A stretch of DNA of 64,000 nucleotides, from assembly GCA_963850605.1 (NCBI GenBank), contig CAWKLX010000005.1:1-64000 (forward strand). Direction: 5' to 3'. Below, in pieces: positions 27,161 through 36,053 of the stretch. Below the pieces are notes generated by a model. That model saw only the letters and a list, made by a program, of their open reading frames with translations, had not been told where the DNA came from and did not search any database. Within the stretch, counting starts at the first letter, position 1. Every line of letters begins with the position of its first letter. Origin of the DNA: BOG-908 sp963850605 (lineage in GTDB: Bacteria; Pseudomonadota; Alphaproteobacteria; Acetobacterales; Acetobacteraceae). A program made the translations under genes and the position numbers.

Positions 27161-28251
27161 GCCAGCGCCGTCTCGCGGTGGCGTGCAGCTGCCTCGGTCA
27201 GCAGCGTGTGCACCTGGGCGGCGCGTTGGGCGTAGGTGTGCTGTGCCAGGCAACGGGCGCGTGCCGCCCGGCCGATGGTTTGGGCGCGCGCGGGGGTGAG
27301 GCGGTCCAGGTGCTCGGCCACGTCCTGGCCGTCGCGCGCGACCAGGATTTCCGTGCCGGGCTCGAGGAACTGCTCGATGCCTTCCCAAAAATCGGTGATC
27401 AGGCAGGCGCCGGCGCCGGCCGCTTCGAACACGCGGGTGGCCGGTGAAAAACCGACCTCTGCCATGCTGTCGCGCGCCACGTTCAGCACGGCCAGCGAGG
27501 AGCAGTTCAGCGCGTTGTGCCGCGCGGTCGGCACGTGGCCGATCCGGCGTACGTTGGGCGGCATCTGCTTGTCGTGCCAGCCATTGCCGCCCAGCAAAAA
27601 TGCTTTGGACGGCAACTTTTCTGCTGCAGCCAAGAAGAATTCATCCATGCGCGCCTCGCGATCGGGCAGGCGGTTGGCCAGAAAACCGAGATCGGCGGTG
27701 AGGTCGGGGTCGCCGGGGACCGGAAAATGTGTCGCTGGATCGAGCGCGTTGTAGATCGGAACGCAGGCGGTGGCACCCAGCGCAGTGTAGGCGTTCACCA
27801 CCGGCGCCCCACCGCCATATGTCAACACCATATCGAGCTGTCCGAGATTGCGCCTGAGCACATGGTCCGGCTCGGCCTGTAGTATGGCCAGCGTGGCCGG
27901 CGCGTCCACGTCCCAAAAAATGCGGAGCGCGTGCGGGCGGGCGTGATGGAGGACGCCACCCAGCAATTCGGTGTCGAATACGCCGACACCGCTGGCCTTG
28001 ACCACCACATCGGCGTGCGCGGCCCGGGCCAACACGTCCCGCAGACCGGCTTCTGTGGCCGGGTAGACAACAACCTTTGCCCAGTCGGGCGGCTCGATAT
28101 CGCGGTGCTGCTGGCGCTCGAACGCGTCCGGTTCGAAAAAGATGATGTCGTGGCCGTGCGTAGCCAAGGCCTGCAGCAGGCCGCGATAATAGGTGGCCGC
28201 ACCGTTCCAGTAGGAGGACAGCAGGGAACTGCCATAGAAGGCAATATGCAT
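27157..28251 (-). CDS. CgeB-like glycosyltransferase
   Basis: This is a 364-residue soluble glycosyltransferase with the GT-B-type layout (DUF3880-like N-terminus, MHIAFYGSSLLSSYWNGAAT) and a C-terminal PF13524 domain (VLNVARDSMAEVGFSPATRVFE, GAGACLITDFWEG). The start at 28251 overlaps the upstream gene's stop by one base and the following gene overlaps its own stop by 4 bases, so these genes are translationally coupled. It belongs with the radical SAM and epimerase genes upstream in making a surface oligosaccharide. Substrates cannot be read from sequence. Confidence 0.85.
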   Translation of the reverse strand: MHIAFYGSSLLSSYWNGAATYYRGLLQALATHGHDIIFFEPDAFERQQHRDIEPPDWAKVVVYPATEAGLRDVLARAAHADVVVKASGVGVFDTELLGGVLHHARPHALRIFWDVDAPATLAILQAEPDHVLRRNLGQLDMVLTYGGGAPVVNAYTALGATACVPIYNALDPATHFPVPGDPDLTADLGFLANRLPDREARMDEFFLAAAEKLPSKAFLLGGNGWHDKQMPPNVRRIGHVPTARHNALNCSSLAVLNVARDSMAEVGFSPATRVFEAAGAGACLITDFWEGIEQFLEPGTEILVARDGQDVAEHLDRLTPARAQTIGRAARARCLAQHTYAQRAAQVHTLLTEAAARHRETALA

Positions 28252-29351
28252 CAGGCGGCCACCGCACGGGCACGCAGCGTTTCAACGATGCCGAGCAGCT
28301 CGGCGGCGCGAATGGCGCAACTGTGGTGCGCCCGTATGCGCGCCAGCCCGGAAGCGGCGACCGCAGCGGCCAGCGCGTGATCATGCGCCAGCGCGGTCAT
28401 GTGTGTCTGCATCTCCAAGCCGCTCCGCGCCACCAGGTAGTCGTCCCCCGGCCGGAACAAGCGCTCGCAATCGTCCCAGGGCGCGGTGACGAGCGGGATG
28501 CCGCAGGCCAGCGCTTCGAAAACGCGGATGGTGGGAATGCCAGGCAGCAGGGTCGTGTAGGCGCGCCTGGGGACATGCACCGTGAAGCAGCGCCGCGCGA
28601 ATATTTCGGGCACGCGCGCGTTGGCGATCCAGCCGTGGAACCGCGCCTCATATCGCTTCAGCAGGGCCAGCGCTTCGGGCGGGTATCGAACACCGTGTAT
28701 GTCGAGCGGTATGTCTGCTTTAAGCGCAGGCGCCAGCAAAAAACTTTCGATCTCCGACGTGCGCTCGCCATCGCCCCAATTGCCGACCCAAACCGCGCCA
28801 TGCCGTTCGGTTTGCCGTGCGGGCGGGTGGAACAGGGCGGTGTCGGCCGCCTCGTGCCAGATGAACACGCGGCGTCGCCATCCCCAGCGTTCATAGACAA
28901 GGGCGAGCGTGGCGCCGAACGCCAGCACGCCGTCATAGTCGGACAGCTCGAAACGGCGGATGGATTCGGGGTCGCTGACGGCACGATGGTGCGTGTCGTG
29001 GAACAGCAGGGTGAAGTGGCCGCGCCGCTTCAAGAGCCCGATCTGCTCTATTAATACGGGCTCGTTCCACTCGTGAACGATCACCAGGTCGGCACCGTCC
29101 ACACAATGGGCGAGATCGTCGGGCAGCGTGCGTGCGTGCGACTGCAACGTCGGAAAATGATGTGCGAAAGCCTGCACCGCCGCCTCACCCTGGTCGGCGG
29201 CGAGATTGTGCCTGCTCCAGTTCGTCTCTGCCTCATACGCCACCACGTCGTGGCCCTGGTCCTGGAGCGCGCGCAACACGCCGCGCTGGAAATGTGCGTT
29301 GCCGTGGTTCCAGCACGAGACGAGCGAATGCGTGAAATAGACGATGCGCAT
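28251..29351 (-). CDS. CgeB-like glycosyltransferase
   Basis: This is a 366-residue protein opening MRIVYFTHSLVSCWNHGNAH. The N-terminal part resembles its two downstream neighbours, and the C-terminal acceptor/donor region has FTVHVPRRAYTTLLPGIPTIRVFEALACGIPLV. The three genes are divergent tandem copies, a typical sign of a multi-sugar chain. It is the first gene after the 102-base repeat that interrupts the operon at 29366-29467. A new start or a processed transcript is therefore likely here. Confidence 0.85.
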   Translation of the reverse strand: MRIVYFTHSLVSCWNHGNAHFQRGVLRALQDQGHDVVAYEAETNWSRHNLAADQGEAAVQAFAHHFPTLQSHARTLPDDLAHCVDGADLVIVHEWNEPVLIEQIGLLKRRGHFTLLFHDTHHRAVSDPESIRRFELSDYDGVLAFGATLALVYERWGWRRRVFIWHEAADTALFHPPARQTERHGAVWVGNWGDGERTSEIESFLLAPALKADIPLDIHGVRYPPEALALLKRYEARFHGWIANARVPEIFARRCFTVHVPRRAYTTLLPGIPTIRVFEALACGIPLVTAPWDDCERLFRPGDDYLVARSGLEMQTHMTALAHDHALAAAVAASGLARIRAHHSCAIRAAELLGIVETLRARAVAA

Positions 29352-29365
29352 ATGGGGGCTAGTAG

Positions 29366-29467
29366 GGCATCATTTGATCGAACGGAAGTGTTCGCTCGGG
29401 TGGTGAGGCTCGCCAAAAGTATAAGGTAGAGCTTGGTCCGTGAGTCATTGCGAACGGATCATGCTCT
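29366..29467 (-). repeat. 100-bp stop-codon-abutting repeat, copy 1
   Basis: Read leftward this starts AGAGCATGATCCGTTCGCA, then TCACGGACCAAGCT, CTTAT, TTTTGGC, CTTCCGTTCGATC and ends ATGATGCC. It is very similar to 51289-51389 read rightward. It starts at the TAG of the GT4 gene. The ends (AGCATGATCCG and a C-terminal AT-x-ATGC) are imperfectly inverted. Confidence 0.75.
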
Positions 29468-30552
29468 AGGCGGCGTGGCGCGATGGCGGCTGCACCCGCT
29501 GATGCAGCGCCATGGTGGCCGACACCATCCGCGCCTGCGTGTATGCGCTGGCGCGGGTATAAGCGGCGTGCCCCAGCCGTGCGCGTTCGTCGTCGTTGTG
29601 CAACAACACGTTGAGTGCATCCGCCCAGCCATGTGCATCGTGCGGCGCGACGAACAGGGCCGCCTCCGACCATAGCTCGCGGAAAACCGGTGTGTCGGCG
29701 AGTGCCAGGGGCGTGCCGAGTTGCGCGGCCTCCAGCACGGCCAGGCCAAACGGCTCATAAATCGCGGGACTGGCGAAGACCGACGCGCGCGCCATCGCTG
29801 TTCGCAGCGCAGTCAGAGAAAGAGTGCCGAGCAGGTGCATATGCTCGAAGCGCGCCGGCGTGCCGCCCGGGGCCGTGCAGGGCCCGGCCGCTTGAAATCA
29901 TGCCCGCCCGCAAGGCAGAAGCTGCACGGTCCAGCACGATCATATTTTTCGACTCGTCCCATAGCCTGCCGGCGGCCAAAATGAATGGGTGCCGCGTATT
30001 CTCCGGTTGGGACACGGGTGGTAAGCCGTTGTGGATCACCTCGATCCGCCGCCTTGGGCCGTAGGCGGCGCGGAGTTGCGCGGCGAAGGCATGGCTGGGT
30101 GCCACCGCGATATCCGCACGGTCCAGGCCGGCCGAGGTCGCGCGCGCATGCCAGGCGATCTCCGGCGGGCGCGGGCCACCGCGCACCGTGTTCCACCAGC
30201 TGGCCATGCAGGAATGGGCCACGGCCACGACGGGCATGGGCCAGGCAAGCGATGCGAGTGCCGGCGCGTGCAGGTGCGCGATGCTGACCCGCATATCCCG
30301 CGCAATGGCTATCAGCGAGCGGACTAGGCAGTCGAGCGAGGGGCCATCCGCAAGTGTCCATTCCAGTTCCAACCCCGTATGCAGCAACGTGCATCCGTCC
30401 ATCGCCGCAATCTCCGACCGACACGCCTCGTCCGGCGCCGGACCGAGAACGGCAAGCGTGCAGTGCTGCCCGCGTTCGGCCAGTCCGCGTGCCAATGCGA
30501 CGCTGTAGCGCCATACCCCGCCCACCGCGTCAGTGGTGATGAACACGCTCAT
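29466..30552 (-). pseudogene. GT4-family glycosyltransferase, frameshifted near 29885
   Basis: ATG 30552 (MSVFITTDAVGGVWRYSVAL) overlaps the radical SAM gene's stop by 4 bases (ATGA). The N-terminal domain is good through ENTRHPFILAAGRLWDESKN. Near 29885 the frame breaks, and the C-terminal block MHLLGTLSLTALRTAMARAS and ASPAIYEPFGLAVLEAAQLG (E-x7-E motif of GT4) continues one base out of frame to 29466. Complete length would be about 360 residues. It is likely the first glycosyltransferase of the cassette. The stop codon TAG is part of the dispersed repeat. Confidence 0.75.
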
Positions 30553-31841
30553 GACACGAGGCAATCTGCTTCCAGCGCCGCCAAGTCGAGCGGACGGCTA
30601 TCCTGGATATCGGAGAAGTGCGAGAACTGGTCGAGATAGAAATCCAGCGCGCGTTCCCAGGCATCGTCATCCGGCGCGCCCCACCGCGCATGGTAGTCGG
30701 GGCTGCTGGGATATGGGAACATCGGCACCGGATCGTTCGCCCACACTCCGCCCTGCTGCAGGCGCGTGCGCCATGCCTGGACCTGGTCGTCGCAGTCGCT
30801 GGTCGTCTCAATAAGGTTGGCTTGCACGAACGGCACGTGACGGCGCGCGAGCAGCAGGCGGTCGGTCAATTCATCCGTGCTCATGCGGCACATCTTGTCG
30901 AGTGACGCGCGGCCCTCGACCGTCAGGCTTTCCACGCCGGCCTCGATGGATACGCAGCCCGCGCGCCCCAGCAGCTCGAGCATCGGCGGTTTCCACAAAT
31001 CGATGCGCGTCTGCATGCCGAATTGCACACCGCGTCCCACAAGCGCCTCGAGCAAAGCGGGCTGCGGCAGGAAGATTTCGTCGATGAAATAGAGGTAGCC
31101 CACGCCTTGCGCGCGCAGGGCGTCGATCTCGTCCAGCACGGGGCCGAGATCGCGCTTGCGGTAGCCGTCGCGAAAATCGATTTTTGCGCAGAACGTGCAA
31201 TGATACGGGCACCCGCGCGAAGCCTCCACCTCCGCGCCGGGGCCGGCGGGCGTGGTGTCGAACCGATGGTGATGGTGGTGGTGCCGCGCCACCCAGGCAT
31301 CGGGCCAGTGCAGCGCCGCCAGATCGGTGAAGCGCGTGGCCTGCGCGGTGCCGCTCAGACGGAGCGCGCCATCCTGCATCACGGCGGCACCCGGCACGTC
31401 CGTGCACGGCCATGAATCGGCAAGCGCGGCCACCGCCTCCTCGCATTCCCCGCGGATCACGACATCCGCGCCAAGCTTTTTCAGCGCGGCGCGCGGCGTG
31501 GCCGAGCCGTGCGGACCCACGGCCACGATGCGGCCACCGCGTCCGTCGAGTGCGGTGATCATTTCTCGCGGCACACGCAGTTCGGGTGGCGCGCACCGCC
31601 AGAAAAGATAACTGGGCGCGGTCGGTATCACCGTCATTGCCGGGTGGAAATCGGCCACTTCCTGAGCCAGGTCGCGCAGCTTCGTGGCATTCAGGTGCCC
31701 GTCCAGCAGCAGCACCTGGTGACCCGCACGCTCCAGCAATACCTTGCAGCCACCGAGTTCGATGGGCAGATGCGGCTCGCGGCAGCCGAAATAGATGCTG
31801 CCCTCGAAATGCCAGGGCGGGTTGACCAGCGCCACTTTCAC
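30549..31841 (-). CDS. B12-binding-domain radical SAM enzyme of a glycan cluster
   Basis: This is a 430-residue protein. GTG 31841 overlaps the previous stop (GTGA). The N-terminal 140 residues are a cobalamin-binding-type Rossmann domain (VALVNPPWHFEGSIYFG, IVAVGPHGSATP, GECEEAV), without the DxHxxG histidine motif. The radical SAM cluster motif C-x3-C-x2-C is at Cys211, Cys215, Cys218 (GCPYHCTFC). Directly before it is a natural tract of six histidines (187-192). The C-terminal half is TIM-barrel-like (YFIDEIFLP, SIEAGVESLT). Expected chemistry is radical methylation or rearrangement of a sugar or sugar-nucleotide; inference from class and neighbours. Confidence 0.9.
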   Translation of the reverse strand: MKVALVNPPWHFEGSIYFGCREPHLPIELGGCKVLLERAGHQVLLLDGHLNATKLRDLAQEVADFHPAMTVIPTAPSYLFWRCAPPELRVPREMITALDGRGGRIVAVGPHGSATPRAALKKLGADVVIRGECEEAVAALADSWPCTDVPGAAVMQDGALRLSGTAQATRFTDLAALHWPDAWVARHHHHHHRFDTTPAGPGAEVEASRGCPYHCTFCAKIDFRDGYRKRDLGPVLDEIDALRAQGVGYLYFIDEIFLPQPALLEALVGRGVQFGMQTRIDLWKPPMLELLGRAGCVSIEAGVESLTVEGRASLDKMCRMSTDELTDRLLLARRHVPFVQANLIETTSDCDDQVQAWRTRLQQGGVWANDPVPMFPYPSSPDYHARWGAPDDDAWERALDFYLDQFSHFSDIQDSRPLDLAALEADCLVS

Positions 31842-33661
31842 AGCGCGGGTTCCTGCACCGGCGCGTCGGCCCGCAGCGTGGCGCCGAAATGTTCGGCCAG
31901 GCGGCGCAGCCCGGCGCGCCAGCCAAGCGCCGGGGCCAGATTCAGGTCGCGCCGAATCGCCTGCGTGTCGGCCACGAAGTAGCGTTGATCCCCAGGGCGC
32001 CAGGCGGAGAAGGTGACGTCGATGCGCGTGCCGAGCATCGCCTCCATGTGTTCGATCAATTGGAGCAGGCTGATGGCGTTGGCCGGGCCGCCGCCAAGGT
32101 TGTAGGCACGGCCGGCTATCGTATCGATATCCTGCCAGGCGGCCAGGTATGCCGCCACCGCATCGCCCACGTGCAGAACGTCGCGCACCTGGCGGCCATC
32201 GCCATAGATGGTGACCGGCTCGCCGGCTATGGCGCGCAACAGGAAATGGGCAACCCATCCCTGGTCCTCCGTGCCGAACTGGCGTTCGCCGTAGATGCAG
32301 CTCATGCGCAGCACGGCCGTGCGCAGGCCGAAACTATGCGCGTAATCGAGCACGTACTGGTCGGCTGTTCCCTTGCTGCAACCATAGGGCGTGTGGAAGC
32401 AGAGCGGCCGCGATTCCGAGACGCCATGGGCGCGAATATCGGCACGTGACGGCAGGTACCGGTCGCCGTCGCGGACAAGATCGATGTCGGACAGGTCGCC
32501 ATAGACCTTGTTGGTGCTGGCGAAGATGAGTGGCGCATCCGGATTGCGGCGCCGCAGCGCGTCCAGCAGCGCCAGCGTGCCACGCGCGTTCACGTCGAAA
32601 TCGTCCAGCGGCCGCACCATGCTGGTCGTCACCGCGACCTGGCCGGCAAGGTGGAACACCGCCGACGCATCGGCCACGGCCCCTTCCAGCGCCGTCTCGT
32701 CGCGCAGATCGGCCAGTTGGAAGCTGATGCGGGTTGGATGACGTTTGGCGAGCCAACGCAGGTTGCGTTCCACGCCCGGCCGGGCCAGCGCGTCGTATAG
32801 GCGCACGTCGTGGCCCTGGGCCGCGAGCCGGTCGGCGAGATTGACGCCGATGAAGCCCGCGCCACCGGTGACCAGCACGGGGCGGGTTGCGACCGATTTG
32901 GGCAGGCGGCGCGTGAGTGCCAGGGTGCGCTGAAGCTCGTGCACACCGCCGGCGAGCAGCCGTGCCAGCAGATTTTTTCCCCCATGCGCATCATAGAAGC
33001 CAGCGCCATGGGCGTGATCCGTATCGGACAAAGCAGCCCAATAGATACGCTCGGCATCCGTGGCCAGCGCGTCCAGCAGAGCCGTCAGCTGTGCGGCGAG
33101 CTGGTGGGGTTTGGCCGCGTTGCCGGCTTGCGTGAGCCAAAGCCGGACATGGGGTGCATGCGCACGGGATGCGGCGAGCAGATCCTGCCGCGTTCCATCC
33201 GGCACCGTATCGGATGCAGCCGTGATGCCGACTGCATGCGACATCCGCAGCACGCCCGCTTCGCCAAGCCTGGCCAGCATCGCCGGGCTGCCCGCGCCCA
33301 GTCCCACAACCACCTTCTTGCCCGCATCGCGCACGACGCCTGCACAGGAGACCAAGTTCGCCAAATCCCAGGGCTGTACCGTCAACTCCACGGCGTCGAC
33401 ATGGCCACCATGCCGGTCGAGCAACCTGCCGATGACATGTGGGTCGATGTCACCGAAGCAGGGCAAGACCTCAGCGACGTCGATCAGCCTGGCAAGTATC
33501 GTGTCGAGCGACGAATTCTCCTCGCCCCGGTTCAACACAAGCCGGATATGGCGCAAGCCGAGATGTGTTATCTGATCAATGATGGTGTCGATATCAGCAG
33601 ATATGGACGATGCATGGACGATCGTCGCCCCAAGCCGGCCTGCATGGTCCTGCTCGATCAC
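31838..33661 (-). CDS. Fusion: unknown TIM-barrel-like domain with a CDP-tyvelose-epimerase-type SDR
   Basis: This is a 607-residue protein. GTG 33661 overlaps the upstream stop by 4 bases (GTGA). Residues about 1-255 form an alpha/beta domain (ATIVHASSISADIDTIID, LTQAGNAAKPH, GAGFYDAHGGKN) that looks like a barrel of glycosidase type; I cannot name it. Residues 260-607 are an extended SDR: GGAGFIG at about 266, FASTNKVYGDL, YGCSK active site, and RMSCIYGERQFGTEDQGWVA, a block I associate with CDP-paratose (tyvelose) 2-epimerases. The fusion and the position between an epimerase and a radical SAM gene suggest consecutive steps on one nucleotide sugar. Confidence 0.85.
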   Translation of the reverse strand: MIEQDHAGRLGATIVHASSISADIDTIIDQITHLGLRHIRLVLNRGEENSSLDTILARLIDVAEVLPCFGDIDPHVIGRLLDRHGGHVDAVELTVQPWDLANLVSCAGVVRDAGKKVVVGLGAGSPAMLARLGEAGVLRMSHAVGITAASDTVPDGTRQDLLAASRAHAPHVRLWLTQAGNAAKPHQLAAQLTALLDALATDAERIYWAALSDTDHAHGAGFYDAHGGKNLLARLLAGGVHELQRTLALTRRLPKSVATRPVLVTGGAGFIGVNLADRLAAQGHDVRLYDALARPGVERNLRWLAKRHPTRISFQLADLRDETALEGAVADASAVFHLAGQVAVTTSMVRPLDDFDVNARGTLALLDALRRRNPDAPLIFASTNKVYGDLSDIDLVRDGDRYLPSRADIRAHGVSESRPLCFHTPYGCSKGTADQYVLDYAHSFGLRTAVLRMSCIYGERQFGTEDQGWVAHFLLRAIAGEPVTIYGDGRQVRDVLHVGDAVAAYLAAWQDIDTIAGRAYNLGGGPANAISLLQLIEHMEAMLGTRIDVTFSAWRPGDQRYFVADTQAIRRDLNLAPALGWRAGLRRLAEHFGATLRADAPVQEPAL

Positions 33662-34779
33662 GCGACCAGCCCGTGCGTCTCGAGTTCGCGCCGTGCCTCG
33701 GCCACGCGATCGACGGCGGTCTGACGGGACACCCAGTCGGCCAGCTCGTCGAAACTGTCTTCGAAACTGCGTCGCGGATGAAAATCCAGCACTTGCCGGG
33801 CGCGTGCGATATCGGCGAAGCAATTGCGGATGTCGCCTGTGCGCGCCTTGCCGGTGATGTCGGGCGACAGATCCGCGCGGCCCATGGCGGCGGCGAAACT
33901 TGTCGCCACCTCCTCCACGCTCACGCTCTGGCCGCTGCCGATATTGAACACGCCGCCATCCGCCGCCGGCGTGTCGAGTGCGAGCACGAAGGCGCGCGCC
34001 ACATCCTCCACATGCACGAAATCGCGGCGCTGCGCCCCGTCTTCGAACACCATCGGCCGTTGCCCGTTCAACAGGCGCGATGCGAATATCGCCAGCACGC
34101 CGGTGTATGGGTTGGACAGTGCCTGCCCCGCGCCGTACACGTTGAACAGCCGCAGCGCTACCGCCTGCATGCCGTAGGCCGGCGCCACGTTCAGCGTCAG
34201 CCGCTCCTGCACGAATTTCGAAATCGCATAGACCGATGCGAGATTGGCCGGCTTTTCCTCCGGCGTGGCAATGGGCGTCAGAACCTCGCCGTTCGGCCCG
34301 ACCGGGTTCCAGCCCATGTCGCCGGGACGGCGCATGGCATCATCGACGACGGCGCCTGTGGGCGTCACGTAACGCCCCTCGCCATAAATGCTCATGGACG
34401 ACGCGACCACCACGCGTTCGACGCGGTGCTTGATCAGCGCCTGCAACAACACCGCCGTCCCGTGATCGTTGACCGAAACGTAGCGGTCGATCGCGTACAT
34501 GCTCTGGCCCACGCCCACTTCGGCCGCCAGGTGAATGAGCTTGTCGCATCCGCCCAGGGCGCGCTCCACCAAGGCGGGATCGCGCACGTCGCCGCGGAAG
34601 AACTCGACATGGTCCAGCACGGGGTTGCGCGGCCCGCCGGCCGGGTGAACCTGTTCAATCAGGCTGTCGAGAATGCGGACATGATGGCCGGCAGCCAAAA
34701 GCGCGGTGGCAACATAGGTGCCGATGAAACCCGCGCCGCCGGTGATCAATATTGTTTGTGACATCAGCGGCGCGTTCAC
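33658..34779 (-). CDS. NAD-dependent epimerase, dTDP-L-rhamnose 4-epimerase-like
   Basis: This is a 373-residue extended SDR. The NAD motif GGAGFIG is at about residues 14-20, the catalytic set is SSMS then YAISK, and the region RLFNVYGAGQALSNPYTGVL with QRRDFVHVEDVA is typical of sugar-nucleotide 4-epimerases of the WbiB kind. Start GTG 34779 or ATG 34764 (MSQTILITGG) are both possible. It is the first gene of the leftward cassette (34.8-26.1 kb), and its stop overlaps the next gene's start, so the operon promoter should lie in 34780-34977, where I see no clear -35/-10 pair. Confidence 0.88.
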   Translation of the reverse strand: MNAPLMSQTILITGGAGFIGTYVATALLAAGHHVRILDSLIEQVHPAGGPRNPVLDHVEFFRGDVRDPALVERALGGCDKLIHLAAEVGVGQSMYAIDRYVSVNDHGTAVLLQALIKHRVERVVVASSMSIYGEGRYVTPTGAVVDDAMRRPGDMGWNPVGPNGEVLTPIATPEEKPANLASVYAISKFVQERLTLNVAPAYGMQAVALRLFNVYGAGQALSNPYTGVLAIFASRLLNGQRPMVFEDGAQRRDFVHVEDVARAFVLALDTPAADGGVFNIGSGQSVSVEEVATSFAAAMGRADLSPDITGKARTGDIRNCFADIARARQVLDFHPRRSFEDSFDELADWVSRQTAVDRVAEARRELETHGLVA

Positions 34780-34977
34780 CCATGTGGTATGTTCATCAAA
34801 CCGACACTAATCACCTACAAACGTGTCGGGAAAGTAGATGAACGGTCACAGGGTCGTGAGGATCGAGGCAGGCTTGCACGATGGGTGCGGCACCAGATTA
34901 CCCCGACAGGGTGCCGCTGGCTTCTGAGTGGACGCGGCTCGAAGCTGACTGCGATGCAGTCCTGCCCGCGACACGGA

Positions 34978-35259
34978 CTAGGCCTGGTTGGTGAACACGA
35001 CCGTTCCGTTCGGTATGGTCATGTTGTCGGGCGCACGCTCCAGCAAACGTGCTTCCACCAGGCCAGGGTCGCGCCACGCACTGTTCGGGCTGGGTTCGCC
35101 GGGGATGGTCTGGGTCGCGTCCTGGAAATGGCCGGCCGCCAGCGCCCTCGCCTCCGCCTCGTCGGCGCCATTCACCCAGCACTCTCCCCGGATGCGGCTG
35201 GTGCCCCAGGCAGGGTCGGCCAGCCGGGCCAATACCGGGGTCAAATGGTAGATCGGCAT
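34978..35259 (-). CDS. Hypothetical 93-residue protein
   Basis: ATG 35259 encodes MPIYHLTPVLARLADPAWGT and a charged middle (GADEAEARALAAGHFQDATQ), ending TIPNGTVVFTNQA. Codon usage is typical of the neighbourhood and there is no membrane helix or signal peptide. It is followed 35 bases away by the DUF3429 gene on the same strand. I do not recognise a family; it looks like a small soluble protein with an alpha/beta pattern. Confidence 0.6.
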   Translation of the reverse strand: MPIYHLTPVLARLADPAWGTSRIRGECWVNGADEAEARALAAGHFQDATQTIPGEPSPNSAWRDPGLVEARLLERAPDNMTIPNGTVVFTNQA

Positions 35260-35314
35260 GCTCGATACTCCGTCTTGCGGCGCAGGTTACGCCACGGGCG
35301 CGGCACGGTTCCGG

Positions 35315-35800
35315 TCAGTGCCGGTAAAGCCATAGTTCGGCCGCGCCGAGGCAGATGAGCGGCACCAGCATTTGCAGCGGCCGCAGGCGGGCGAAGAACA
35401 GCGGCGCCTCCTGTCGCCGTGCCGCCAGCGGATCCATGACCGCAAGGCTGGCATAACCGGCGAGCAGAAAGCCAACGCGCCACGCGGCGACCGGCCACAT
35501 CAGCGCGAGCGCCGCCAGGACATAAAGCCAGACGGTGGTCACGATTTGCGCCGCCCGCTCGCCGCCGGGCGTGCGAAAGCTGAGGCCGCGCCGTACCCCG
35601 GCCAGGAAGGCGAGGATCGCCCCACCCCAATCAACCAGCCAGCCGAGCCAGGCGGCCGACCAGGCCGCCGGCGAAACCCATAGCGCGCCGACCAACAGCA
35701 CGAACGGCACCATGGCCGCCCCGCCCATCAACAGGCCGAGCACCGGCACGTCGGGCCGCTCCTCGATGGTGAACCGCACCGGCGCTTCAGCGTCCTGCAT
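35315..35800 (-). CDS. DUF3429 family membrane protein
   Basis: This is a 161-residue protein with five hydrophobic helices, starting ATG 35800 (MQDAEAPVRFTIEERPDVPV) behind AGAAGGA. The patterns LAFLAGVRRGLSFRTPGGE and LPLICLGAAELW resemble DUF3429 proteins of alphaproteobacteria. A longer frame from 35890 is unlikely to be used. Function is unknown; it is an inner-membrane protein. Confidence 0.75.
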   Translation of the reverse strand: MQDAEAPVRFTIEERPDVPVLGLLMGGAAMVPFVLLVGALWVSPAAWSAAWLGWLVDWGGAILAFLAGVRRGLSFRTPGGERAAQIVTTVWLYVLAALALMWPVAAWRVGFLLAGYASLAVMDPLAARRQEAPLFFARLRPLQMLVPLICLGAAELWLYRH

Positions 35801-35957
35801 CGTCCTTCTCCGCCGCTCCGCCCGGACAAACGCGCCGCACATAGACGGTTGCGCGCGCCAGACACGCTCGAACCGCCAGTGGGCCGTCACGTTCCCGCAC
35901 GACCATTCCAGCGCCAGGAGCAGTCAGGTGGATAGCCACACCCCCAATCGATACGCG

Positions 35958-36053
35958 ATGCAGGATCCGACCACCTCGTATCCGCAGCCCAAATTCCACA
36001 AGCAGCCGCAATCCTCGCCCGGCCTGGCCCAGGACGGCCCGGTGGGCCCGTGA
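35958..36053 (+). pseudogene. 5' remnant of a stress-type SDR (GsP39/YhdF-like)
   Basis: ATG 35958 opens MQDPTTSYPQPKFHKQPQSS then PGLAQDGPVGP and stops at 36053. The first 24 residues match the N-terminal tail of the glucose/ribitol-dehydrogenase-like SDRs (DPTTxYPxPxFxxQPQxxPGLA). The expected DPxPDHGE and the Rossmann motif never appear. The remaining sequence joins a glucoamylase remnant. Most of the SDR gene has therefore been deleted. In related genomes these genes are near GH15 genes, by my recollection. Confidence 0.6.

Noticed and set aside
26083..34779. Prophage or integrative element around the glycan cassette
   Set aside because: No integrase, att-like direct repeats or phage genes are seen; base composition is similar to neighbours.
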